A stretch of DNA of 64,000 nucleotides from Enchytraeus crypticus (lineage: Eukaryota > Annelida > Clitellata > Enchytraeida > Enchytraeidae). This document shows, piece after piece, positions 31,666 through 43,102 of the stretch. How positions within the stretch are numbered: position 1 is the first letter of the stretch; the number at the start of each line of letters is the position of its first letter. The notes under the pieces are model-generated. The model was not told the origin of the DNA and did no database searches. It was given only the letters and a program-made list of their open reading frames with translations. The position numbers were made by a program, and so were the translations under genes. The DNA is taken from positions 336,501 through 400,500 of the forward strand of contig CAJHZI010000189.1 of NCBI GenBank assembly GCA_905160935.1, given 5' to 3'.

Positions 31666-33097
31666 TCGCTTAAAGTAATAATTGCAAAATTATTGTTCAG
31701 AACAGTCTATATTTCAAAAAGGATTGATAATAAATTTTCAATATCGCCATGACTTCTATTTTCTTCAACAAGACGATTCTGAAACGTTTAGCTAATTAGT
31801 CAGAGTAGTATTTTCTGTTTTGTGTTAAAATGTCTGTATTTCAGACTTTTATTTCTTTTAAGTATAAATATTTATCGGATTATAAAGATCGTTTTCGCGT
31901 GGAAAGGCTGACACATATACAGATCTTCTGCAACAAAGACGTCCACATCATAGTGTGAGTCCATCATCCAAGACAAATTAAACCTCTTCTAATCAGTAGC
32001 GCAATATATCGATCTGCAGATGCCTTGAATAATTGAATTGTGCTCGTTTATTGAATTAATGGAAGAACCTTGTATAAGTAGAAATACATGTACGTGAACT
32101 GGAGAACTGAAACTATATGTTACATTTCTAATTTATGTTCTATTATTAGTTATGTATTACAGTTCTAGATTTATACTAAGCAGATCAAATGCCTTACTTG
32201 CCTTTGAGTTAGTCCAGTTTAGTTTTACTCTTTCTCAGGTATTTTGTGTCTTTTTGCTAATTTAAGTGTCATAATAATAGTTTATAAATTTCGTATTTAT
32301 ATCACTCTATAAAAACCTTAGCTCATAGGAATGACTCTTGCCTTAATTGTTGTCTACTGATTGGTGATTGCTCTGCTCTAGCGCTGGATGTTTTCGTGGA
32401 GCACAATGAAACACTGACTATTTCCTCGTTGTAGAAGAATCTGATAGTCTACAATCTAAATTAGAACCTTAAATGCAATCAAGCTCAGAAAGAAGATTTA
32501 TTAATTGCACTTACGCGTTGCTATACTATAGCTGCAACGGCCATTGGAATAGGCTAATGATACATACATGTATATTAACAGGACTACAATAGAAATTACG
32601 TACTTAATTAGTGTTTGCTAATTAATTTGCTATGGTGTCCTTAGCTGTAACATGATGATAGACATGATATTGGGAGTTGGAAAATAGAATCTATTACTTT
32701 AATTTATATACACTGAACTAGCCTCAGTAAAACAACGAATCTGTTTATACGGTGGATCAGATTTGAATCAGTCTAAATTATTAAGATGGACTTAAGCAAA
32801 ATTTGAATTATTGGCTACGAGATTCAGTAGTGAAGATATAACTAAAGATATTTGATAAGTGTACAAAACTTTATATCTATCAACCAACTGTTCGTCACGA
32901 TAAAACCACTTATAAAGCTCTTTACTAATGATTATAAATCAACTGCTATCCTTGGCTATAGAAATAATCTTACAATTACTAAGTAGACGAATGTTGTCAG
33001 TCGTCCATTAGTATGGTCTGAGACATTAAGCTGTTTTCGCTAATTAAATTCTAGAACAGAGAACGAATGGAACACGGCTTAAGCGTTAATTTATAAT
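31666..33097. other. Intergenic, no feature
   Basis: AT-rich sequence without open frames or repeats of note. Confidence 0.45.
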
Positions 33098-33245
33098 TTA
33101 TTTTAAACAAATTTCGATTTTGCATAGCAAATACACAATGTAATGTAAATAATTGAATAGCACATAATTGCAAAAATCAGGGTTAACCCAAGGCACTAGG
33201 CACTAATAGGGACCCATATAAATTCATAGAAGAAGAGAGATATAT
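33098..33245 (-). mobile_element. LINE-like 3' end, inverted relative of 17545-17665
   Basis: Reverse complement matches 'tttgggttaaccctgatttt' and 'ttgctatgcaaaatcgaaat'. Reverse frame reads YGSLLVPSALG. A TA tract follows at 33240-33265. Confidence 0.6.
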
Positions 33246-33429
33246 ATATATATAGATATATATATATACACTGTACATATATACATACATAGGCCTATAC
33301 ATACATATATACATATACATCCGCATACATACACATACACGTTCATAATGAATCATAATTGTTCGTAAAGAAGACGAATATAAACAATAGCGAAATGTTG
33401 CACAGCGAATATTTATTAAAATAATTACA

Positions 33430-33555
33430 AAATAAATCCTAATTCGAAAAATATTATCAGTGACGGGTGAGAAGCCAAGATTTGAACATTGCTCAGGCTG
33501 AGGCGCAGTATGAAGCCTAACCGATCCGGCCACTTTCTCGGCTCATTACTTAACG
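33430..33555 (-). mobile_element. tRNA-derived SINE-like copy with terminal hairpin
   Basis: Reverse strand head 'ggccggatcggttaggcttc' and B-box-like 'tgttcaaatcttggcttctc'. 'cactttctcggc' and 'ggtcgagaaagtg' form an inverted repeat at the head end. Confidence 0.5.
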
Positions 33556-34379
33556 GGTCGAGAAAGTGACCATTACGAACAAAAATACAGTGACCAATAA
33601 ATGACAATGTTAACAATAAAACGTATTAGCAATAAATGTGTTTTTTGATTAATTAAGATTATGGCAAATAATAATCATAAAACACAACAATTCAATTAGC
33701 ATTTAGATATTTACATTAATAGTGTAACAAGTAAATTCTATCAGATGAAGCCAAATCAAATATAGAAACAAGTTTAATATGCTAAATGCGAGCGAAACTA
33801 TGTCTATACGCTTGTCCAATTATTTTCATAATATTTAAGCATAAGAACAGATTTAGAAAATCCGAAGTAAAGAAAGTAAATACATATAGGTTCAATGTAA
33901 CAAGAAACAGTCCAGATAAAAATATACAAGTTTATAAATACATTATTTATTTACGTTTTAACCATATTTTATTATGTATATGCTAAAAGGCAATAAAAGG
34001 CAGGTTATGGAATATTCTTGAAAAAAACCGTAATAGTTAAATGGCAAAAAATAAATTCCTACACTTATACATTGCCGGTTAAACTCAGAATATTAGACTA
34101 AGTTAGATCAATTAGATTATTATTGTTATTACTATTTTTGATTTAGATTTATATTATTTCATAAGAGATCTCATAAGTAACCAAAATTTATTTGTGATAC
34201 CACGAATACTTATGCGTCGGTTGCAATATTTTATATCTCGTTTTATATTATGCACTTAAAGAATCATTCTGAGTATAGTTTCAATTGCTATTTATTTGTA
34301 AGTATACTTGAAATATTGCACTTCTTATTTAAAGTACTACTGTACCATCTATTTCTACAGTATCACTGCACTGTACAAT
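33556..34379. other. Intergenic, no feature
   Basis: AT-rich; nothing supported. Confidence 0.4.
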
Positions 34380-34575
34380 TGTAAGTACTATTAACACTTC
34401 TTATTGAGATGCCAGTGTAATTAGGCCCTACTATTACACTATTACTATTAACAAGTCCTATTGCACTAATATTGTAAGTACTATTAACACGTCCTATTAC
34501 ACTACAATTGTAAGTACTATTAACACGTCATATTACACTATTGTAAGTACTATTAACACTTACTATAACACTATT
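34380..34575. repeat. Degenerate ~35-bp tandem repeat
   Basis: The unit 'gtaagtactattaacacgtc' plus 'ctattacactattg' recurs about five times with indels. Confidence 0.75.
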
Positions 34576-34994
34576 GCACCGTCTTAAAAACAATTTCTCA
34601 ATGTCCTAGGCTAAAAGCACCAAATTAGCTAAGGTTCGTTTTTGATTACTTAAGCATTAAACTAAATCTGAACAAATAGTTTTCGCGTCTTATCCATCAG
34701 ATAGTCCAATCAAGAGAGCAGCGATTTGATCCGTAAAGCTCTTTATAAGAATGATTTATCTCAAGGACTACTTTAGGAAACTTCCATCGATGCCTTCACA
34801 CAGATCTATTTCAATCTCTACCGAGTACACGTCAATAAACGGCTTCAGGAACAGTTGTATAATTACAGAACGCTTTGTGGTTAGATGTCGTAAGTTGCTG
34901 ATTGTGCCTTCGTCACATCGGATCAGCGTGTCACCGTGTCAGCTGATGAACAATAACTGACACCAGGAGAGCCAATGACGCTGCAAGAAAATCA

Positions 34995-35075
34995 GGTCAA
35001 CTATTAGGTCAAGTCAATTATTAGGTCAGGTCAATTATCAGGTCAGGTCAACTATTAGGTCAGGTCAAATTTTAG
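34995..35075. repeat. ~21-bp tandem repeat with AGGTCA motifs
   Basis: Four units of 'attaggtcaggtcaattatt' type. AGGTCA is the nuclear-receptor half site, but there is no other sign of a regulatory element. Confidence 0.7.
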
Positions 35076-35109
35076 TTCAGAAGGAATCTGATTAAATCTA
35101 CCTATTGAA

Positions 35110-35376
35110 TTATTGGATTATATATAATTGTTGTTTACCCAGACCATGCCATAAGGATCCATATGAAGAAATATTGCCAGTATTATAATATTTTCTTATA
35201 TCAAAATTAAGCTTAGAAAATAAACTTAAATTTTTATCTGCGTCTTTTCTTTTAAAATAGTCAGTTGAATACAATTTAAAATAAATGCATGGTAGTAGAA
35301 AACGTAGGAGGCAAGATTTTCTCTGCTTTGATTTATTTGTTTGTCGCACGCTGTCTTGAGTTTTCATAATCTTCAT
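35110..35376 (-). mobile_element. Possible LINE C-terminal coding remnant
   Basis: Reverse frame FKRKDADKNLSLFSKLNF to YGSLWHGLG echoes the YGSLLVPSALG end at 33183-33240. Weak. Confidence 0.3.
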
Positions 35377-35512
35377 TTCGTCTCATATACCTTCCTTGTG
35401 CCAGGTAGGCCTCATTTCGTCAACATTTACTTCTGCATCGTTGCATATATGCTACCAAAAACACTTCCTTTTAGTCTGTCCTTAATCCGTATTAAGGGTT
35501 GACACGGAGGGA

Positions 35513-35700
35513 ACTAGATAGAAAATGAAACATTGAGGTCGACTATCCATCTGCCTGACACCACCAAGTGTACACGACTTGGTTTTAATTCGCCAATCGA
35601 AAGAGAAAAACCCACGTCACCACGCAGTTTCGAGCCCGCAACCTCTCGTTCCAAAGGCGAGCTCTCTAACACTGTGCCATGAGGCATATATGCTTCCATA
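35513..35700 (-). mobile_element. tRNA-derived SINE-like copy
   Basis: Reverse strand 'tggcacagtgttagagagct' is A-box-like and 'ttgcgggctcgaaactgcgt' B-box-like. The body continues into non-tRNA sequence. Confidence 0.6.
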
Positions 35701-35746
35701 CTTAACAAAATAAAGGTTGTATATTAAATCTTAGCTGACTGGCAAA

Positions 35747-35868
35747 AAAGCTAAGGTAAACGTCAGTTTCCTCACTCGAAAGCGATGTCAGTGACGGGCG
35801 AGCCCAGGATTTGAACCCGCATCATCTGATCCGCGGTCGAGTATCGTACAGACTTGGCTCCAGTCAAA
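35747..35868 (-). mobile_element. tRNA-derived SINE, family A
   Basis: 'gcgagcccaggatttgaacc' and 'tttcctcactcgaaagcgat' match the family consensus. Confidence 0.75.
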
Positions 35869-36015
35869 ATGTAATTGGTGCATCATGATCTTGTAACTTG
35901 GTGTTAAAACTTTCGGGTCTCAAATAGCTTTAGCTTGGTTTATATCTTTTTATATTAGATTTATACGTATGCGATGAAACGCTGAATATTTCATTTAGCG
36001 TTGCAACCATATGTT

Positions 36016-36033
36016 CAGGGGCGCGCGCCCCTG
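36016..36033. repeat. 18-bp perfect palindrome
   Basis: CAGGGGCGCGCGCCCCTG stands out as a GC-only island in AT-rich DNA. It may be two abutting ends of a CAGGGG-type transposon. Confidence 0.6.
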
Positions 36034-36309
36034 GCCCTTTTTGACGCAAAACGCAACTTAGTGTAACTGCAACTAAACGTAATATAGCACAGTACCCTCT
36101 AAGTTTGATTTTCAGGTACCCCCTGGGAGAATTTCGTGACGCAAACATCGTAATCGTTTATATGACGAAGACGCCACTGCTTCTGTTAATAAAGTAACTG
36201 TGCTACCACCTCGACCACAAACCGGCCCAAAAATATAAAGTAAAATTTTGTGCAGAAACACTATACTCACTTTGCCAGAATAGATTAGAACTAATCCTGT
36301 ACCCTGAGC

Positions 36310-36425
36310 TTATTTCACCTGAAAAATAAACAAATAGGTGCAGGGTTCAAATTCAGTGCTGTCCCATTACTAACCTGCCATCAGAGATGAAACTAACGTT
36401 AAATGTGGCTTTAGCTTTTAGGCAA
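36310..36425 (+). mobile_element. Diverged SINE fragment
   Basis: 'gcagggttcaaattcagtgc' is in B-box position, followed by 'gatgaaactaacgttaaatg', as in family A. Confidence 0.4.
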
Positions 36426-36545
36426 AATTCAAAAGTGATACAGACAGTTTAGTTCTGTGTTAATCTGAATTAACGACATGAATTGCGATTTGCATTTAAG
36501 TAACTGGTTTATTGCCAGTCTTGTTATGCACATGACATCATATTC

Positions 36546-36835
36546 ATCATCATCATCATCCTCCCATGAATCCCAGTTTAACCAGGGTCGGGATACAAAT
36601 GGACTGTCTCAAATCCTCTATGTCCTACACCACACCACCAACAAATCTCCTATTTGAGACTTTTCCATTCGTTTAAATATTTGTAGAAATCTCTGGAGTC
36701 TAGGCGCTCACCAACCGAATGCCCTTTCTGACGTTGGTATGGATCTTAGTGCTTTAGTCGCCTTCTACGACACGTGCAGTCACCGGTTGGTCAATCCTTC
36801 AAACAACCCGGACACAACACGGGGAGTTATACACA
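36546..36835 (-). mobile_element. Family E retroposon, near full length
   Basis: The (ATC)n tail at the left is followed by 'gaatcccagtttaaccaggg', 'gtctaggcgctcaccaaccg', and the head 'gtcgccttctacgacacgtg' with 'caacccggacacaacacggg'. The best reference copy of the family (about 290 bp). Confidence 0.8.
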
Positions 36836-36859
36836 TGACATATTGGTTTTTTATTCTAT

Positions 36860-37097
36860 TATATTTATTTTTTTTACTTATTTAATAAGACCACCAATAT
36901 TGGTCCTAAAAGTTGTACAGTTCACCAACAATATAGAAAATCTAGCACATGCAGCAAGTAAACAAAAACTAAATGTGAATGAAAGAAATGACGTATTATT
37001 AGACGTCTCTTGCAGAAGTATCCCAATGGCAGCTTTCGTTCCTCCAGTATACGACACCAACAGAATTCGCTTAATAGTTTGTTTTTGCACAACTTAA
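36860..37097. other. Unassigned open stretch
   Basis: A + strand frame reads LKVVQFTNNIENLAHAASKQ and later SIPMAAFVPPVYDTNRIR without simple-sequence bias. The reverse strand is also open. There is no obvious acceptor or family. It could be a transposon fragment or chance. Confidence 0.25.
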
Positions 37098-37194
37098 CTG
37101 CTACTCTATATACAGCAGAGGACAATACGTTACGTTGCCTTGATATTGAACATATTAGGTGAGGATATAAGAAGAAGAATATAAGATTAACATA

Positions 37195-37415
37195 GATTTA
37201 TTAGGAAGGCAACGGAAAACCAACTCAGACGCCATACTTTTTCCAAGCAATAGGCTACATATGGTATGGATAAGGCATAGACTTCGTGAAGGGATTAACT
37301 TGTTGATCGAAGGAGTGCTCTTATGGAGCAAGAGAGCAGACTTTGAGTATGAATATTCATATCAAACCTGCCACTTGGCAGTGCACTGAAGAAAGAGAGA
37401 GAGAGAGAGAAACAT
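37195..37415 (+). mobile_element. Family C retroposon with (GA)n tail
   Basis: 'ggaaggcaacggaaaaccaa' to 'ctgccacttggcagtgcact' and a GA tail; 5'-truncated. Confidence 0.75.
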
Positions 37416-38189
37416 GGATTTAATAAAACTATTGAACAATCCATGCTCTACGTACTGATGCAGATTTTAAGAGATTGCCGCAACACATAGTTGACTTCAC
37501 ATAGAGAATCACATAATCCCGCCCCGGAGAATGTGCACACATCAGCGCAGTGTACGTCACATACTAAACACAAAAAGCACATAAAAATAATGAACACATT
37601 AATAACTCTAAACACACATCATCATCATCTTCCCTAGAATAGCAGTTTAACTCAGGTTTGGAAAATATTAAAAAACTAACTAATAAATAATATCACAAAA
37701 TATACTTATAATAAAAGCAAAAAATAACTCTTAATATATAGCTTAGTGCAAATGCAATCTCTGAAGATAATCCTCGTTAAATAATAAGAGTTTAATAAAA
37801 AGAACACAAGACTATAGGTTAATGTAGCTCTTCCACGTTCAATTCTTCGCCATACTCTTGCAATTGCTTTCATTTAAAGTGCTTAAAGGTTCTTTCTTTA
37901 AATTCTAATTGTACTTTAAAACCGCAACCTCATTTATTTTATTTCAATTTTAATAATACAGTATTGTAATAATATTTTACATAAAAATATTTTATCTAAA
38001 CAGTGATTTTGGCGTTAATATTTTTCCAGCTTGGAGGCCTATATCAAAACTCTGCCCATTCATTAACTGATCTAATTATATCACATCGTCAACGATCATT
38101 TTCATTGAAATATAGCAAAACTCAATTGTACCTAAGTACAATTGAACTCAATTGTACCTAAGTACAATTGAGTAATACAATAAAAAGCT
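37416..38189. other. Intergenic sequence, no exon recognised
   Basis: The continuation of gene 2 beyond exon m24 would have to begin here or further left. I found no phase-1 exon with cysteine, Thr-rich or membrane character. A 22-bp direct repeat of 'caattg(a)tacctaagta' lies at 38125-38172. Confidence 0.4.
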
Positions 38190-38315
38190 AAAAAAGCTAA
38201 CGCTAACCCCAGTTTCCTCACTCGAAAGCGATATCAGTGACGGGCGAGCCCATGATTTGAACCCGCACATACTATCCGCGGTCGAGTATATAACCGACAT
38301 CGCCACCGGATCCAT
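38190..38315 (-). mobile_element. tRNA-derived SINE, family A
   Basis: 'gggcgagcccatgatttgaa' and 'tttcctcactcgaaagcgat' match family A. Lies 40 bp beyond exon m24 of gene 2. Confidence 0.75.
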
Positions 38316-38355
38316 TATAAAGATTAACAGACAATAACTAAGTACAATAAAGAAC

Positions 38356-38457
38356 CTCCGCATTGCTTATATCCAGTAAGTCCATATCCGGGACTGCATC
38401 CGTCGCAAGATCCTGGTCCGTTATTCTTGCATCCACTTGGACAGTTCGCCGCGCATA
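38356..38457 (-). CDS. Gene 2 exon m24, module B
   Basis: 34 residues, the shortest module: [24 protein letters not shown]. Acceptor GTTAG. The downstream donor is GGTTCT, weaker than the GTAAG seen elsewhere; reading through it gives a stop after 12 codons, so a terminal read-through exon is an alternative. Confidence 0.75.
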
Positions 38458-41400
38458 CTAACAACAGAACAAAGTTAAAATTAGAAATACGATGCGAGTT
38501 TGAAATAAAGTTGATATACATGTAGAGTAATAAGACGTTACAATCACAATCAATTTTGACCCGCTTGCCTTGGATCATGGACTTGCACTGTTTTGATCTC
38601 GCTCTCTTTTGTGGTCTCTGTGTACTCAGTCGTCATCGTGTGGTGCTTTAGCGCATGCTGGTGTAAGAGTCTGCAAGAAACGTCCCTGACATTTTCTTGG
38701 GGCGAGGAACCGGATGCTAAATTCTTATTGATTGATTGATTGAAAGCACTTCAACAGTTAATAAAAAATTATAAAACTCATCGAAAGTTCACATTTATTT
38801 AACTTAGCAAATTGTTTTAAGATGTAGACGTGTGTTCTTACTTGCACAGGATCGCTCCTGGGTAATGGCGTAGTTAACTTTACAATTTCCATCGCAGCGT
38901 CCCCGGCCCGCTATCTGACATCCGGTCTCACAGTTCGGATCGCAATCTAAACAATGTGTCAAGCATGGCATAAAATTATAACTTCAAATCACGAAAATCC
39001 ATAGAATATTTAGCGCATTGCTAAAATTAGTAATAAAATTATATAATTAAAGAGTTACTGAATTCCCCCAATATTGTCCGGGCTGCTACAGAATAGACTA
39101 GAATGCTGCAAGAGTTAAAGACGACTGAGCATGAAATGAGGAAGGCAATGGAGAATCACCTCAGAAGCCATATTTTCTCTGGCTAATGGCTAGTTGAAGG
39201 TTTGGTAAAGGCTTAACTTTTATACCAAGAAAAAGTAATTTGATCATCGGAATATCCTTGTTGAGTTTGAAAAGAGGCTTCAAGTAAGAATATGTACATT
39301 GAATCTGCCACTTGACAGAATACTAAAATGAAAAAAAATCAATTTATTTTCGAGATCTTAGCAGTCACAATGAGCAATGGGCTGAGCCTAGCTTCAACGA
39401 AAGATTAAATTCAACGAAAAGATTAAATATATTCAACGAAAATGAATTCAACGAAAGATTAAAAAACCTAACAAAATGTTTATTAATATGTTCGCGAAAC
39501 TAAATACAAAGTAATATACATGGCACTAAATATTTAAACTAATATTTAGTAGGTGTCATGTTTAGAAGTAAAGATTTCAGGTGGAAAGACCAAAACAAAC
39601 TGGAGCACATAACTCTCTGTCTAATGCACATTAAAGATATCTGGTTCTCACATACTTTAAATAATTTATACCGCTTTCAGTTTCTCAGTGTAGGCCTATA
39701 TTTATGCAGGTACTGTAGTCAGGTATCTCTTATTATTGCAATTGTGTAAATGGCTTTGATGTTTATTCTTCAATTGAATGTTACAAAGTGAGAATTGAGA
39801 TCTCGATGTTAAAATATTTACTCCATCAGTCACACTACAAGCAAGGATCTGACACATAATCTTAATTACGCTAATAATATAACAAAAAATAACCTGAATT
39901 GAGATTATTTGACGATGAGGCTGCAACACAAAATAAAATAATTTGCATATTTATTTGTAATTTACTAGTACAATGAAAACATCCGCAAATCTTTCAAAAC
40001 TCTCACAATTTTGCAATCTAAGGTTTTATCGCTTGTATAATGTCCACAATCTATTCCAGAATTAAGGCATTGACCGTAGGAACACTAGACAGCAATGTGA
40101 TCTACATTTAAATATCTTGGCATTCAGGGTTAGACACCAATTGAGATCACAAAACGTTGTGATCCACAAATACTTTAGCGCCTTATCTAGGTTACTGAGA
40201 CGTTCGTTATTAAACAATAAGCATGTATTGATCAATATATCTGTAATAAATTCCTAACAATTTTAATGCGATCATAATGATAGGGCATAACCTAAAACAA
40301 CCTAAGCTTCAGCTATAAATGGTTTTTATAAGTTTGAAAGACATGTCAATAATGAAATAGAAGGTATGAAGCTAGAACAGTTAAAGAGTTTCAGCTATTT
40401 AGGGCACATGATATAAGAAGAGGGACAATGAGAAACAGAAATAAAATGTCGATTTTTCAAGCAAAATATGCCTTCAGTGTGAGGAAGGAACTACGACGAA
40501 GATAAAGATTGTAAAGACTTTAGTGTGAACCACGCTCCTGTACAGTTGTAAAACATGAACGTTAATAAGGAGGATATCATAAACTGGAAGCATTCGAAAT
40601 GTGGCTATGGAGAACAAAGAAGAAAAAATGGACTGACAAAATGTCGAAGAAGAACAAGAACTGCCAAGTAGAAGAATTGGATGGATCATATCCTGAGAGG
40701 GAATGGTTTTCAAAAATAGGTAATTGAGAGAAAAATAGAAGGAAAAATAATAGAGGAAGACCGAGACTTGGGATGTTAGATTGTTTGATAACTAATTCGT
40801 ATGTTGACATGAGGATAAAGGTAGATGATAGAACTAGGTGGAGGAATAAATAGCTACTGACCTAAATATAGGCAGAGAACTAAGAGAGAGAGAGAGAGAG
40901 AAAGAAAGAGAGAGACACAGAGAGAGAGAGAGAGTACGTCATACCGATGCAGGTTTTGGTGTTGGGATTTAGATCAAAACCCGGCGTGCAGGTGGAATCG
41001 CACCTCCCGGCTCCAGAATCAGCGCAGACCCCCGCGCATCTCGAGTCACACACTGCGCAAAATAATATGCATGTACATGTATATACATGCTTACATATGA
41101 GAAAGCAGAGATGATACTGAGCAAGACACAATTTGGTTTTAGGAAAGGATGTGGCACAAGAGAAGCAATAAGGGTGCTGCGGGGTTCTTTGCGAAAGAAG
41201 CTTAGAATATGGAAATGACGTTTTTGTATGCTTTGTAGACTTCGAGAAGGCCTTTGACAGGATTGATTGGATAATGATGATGAATATCTTAAAAAGAATA
41301 GGAATTGACTGGAGAGATGGAAGACTAATTTTGAACTTGTACATAAATCAAAAAGCAGTAATCAAAATCCAACAAAAATACTCAGAAGAAGGTGAAATAG

Positions 41401-42843
41401 GACGTGGAGTAATACAAGGTTGTAGCATTTCGCCGCTGCTGTTTAACATTTACGCTGAGGCAATGATGGATGAAGCCATAGAAGACTTGGAGGAAGGAAT
41501 AAAAGTAGGAGGGAATTTGATACAAGATGTACGATTTGCAGATGACCAATGAATGGTAGCGGGCAGCAAGATTAGATTGCAGAAGATAATGGATAGGCTG
41601 AATGATACGGCTTTGAGATATGGCATGAAGATTAATATAAAAAAGACCAAGGTTATGAGAGTGTCCAATAATAAAGGTGAAGTTAATATCACAATAAATG
41701 GTACGAAATTGGAACAGGTAAGGAGTTTCAAAATATTTGGGTCATACTATAACCGATGACGGGAAATGTGAGACTGAAATATGCAGTAGGATTGCACTAG
41801 CAAAAGCGGCCTTTTGTACTAGAAAAGAACTATTAACAAAAAGTCTATAGAAAGACACAAAGATAAAGATAGTGAAAACTTTGGTTTGGACCACGCTATT
41901 GTATGGATGTGAAACATGGAGCTTAAGGAAGGAAGATATTAGGAAACTGGAGGCATTGGAAATGTGAATTTGGAGAAGAATGGAGAGGATTAGCTGAACC
42001 CAAAAGGTTACAAATGAGGAAGTCCTGGAGAGAGTTGGCACAGATAGGCAGTTGATAAAAGTATTAAGAAATAGGAAGAAGAGATGGATAGGGCACATTC
42101 TAAGGGGGGAAGGTCTATTAAAAGAGGTCAGAGAAGATAGGATGGAAGGAAAAAGAGGCAGGGGCAGGCCGAGATTAGGTATGTTAGATGATTTAAAGAC
42201 CCACTCATATGTGGAAATGAAGAGGAAGGCGGAAAACAGAGAAGAGTGGAGGCGTTATGTACCATGGACCTGCCAGTAGGCAGTGCACTAAGAGAGATAT
42301 GTATGAATGTCTCAATAGCGCAATGGTTAGAGGTGTAGATAACTTCATGAAGTTTTAAATGACAGACCATAAGGTGAATTGAGCCCTCGTGGGTTCGAAT
42401 CCCAGCCGCGCTGATCTGAGAGTAAAATCTCGGACATTCACTGGACTGGTTTTACGGAAAATGGTCTAAAGTGCCTAACGGTTTAAACACGCAGTATTGA
42501 AAGAAATAGATATCAATTAACATAATTGATAATTTCACTATTATGCTTGTTTTAATTTAAATCTTTGGAAAAGGTTTTTATCTAATTTAGCAAGTCTTCA
42601 TTATTTGTAAATTCACACATACACAGACACACTCCGGGCGTGGTCTCTGTGAGTCCATAGCCATCAACACACCGATCACAAGACCCGCCCCCCGCCACGT
42701 TACAGCCTGTGGCGCAGTTCTGAGAGCACACTACGACAATGACATCACAAGCAGCTTTAAATATCAGATCCATTATACTACGTCATCATCTTCGTCATCG
42801 TCATCGTCATCGTCATCGGTCATCGTCATCGTCATCGTCATCG

Positions 42844-42884
<41 letters not shown>

Positions 42885-42961
42885 TTTTCTTGAATCCCAG
42901 TTTAGCTAGGTTAGGGTAGGGATTCTAATATCTGGATCTATTTTACTACATTATATATATA

Positions 42962-43043
<82 letters not shown>

Positions 43044-43066
43044 TATATATAATATATATATATATT

Positions 43067-43102
<36 letters not shown>

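Noticed and set aside
39558-39749. 63-residue + strand frame
   Set aside because: No splice sites, motif or repeat partner; consistent with chance in intron DNA.
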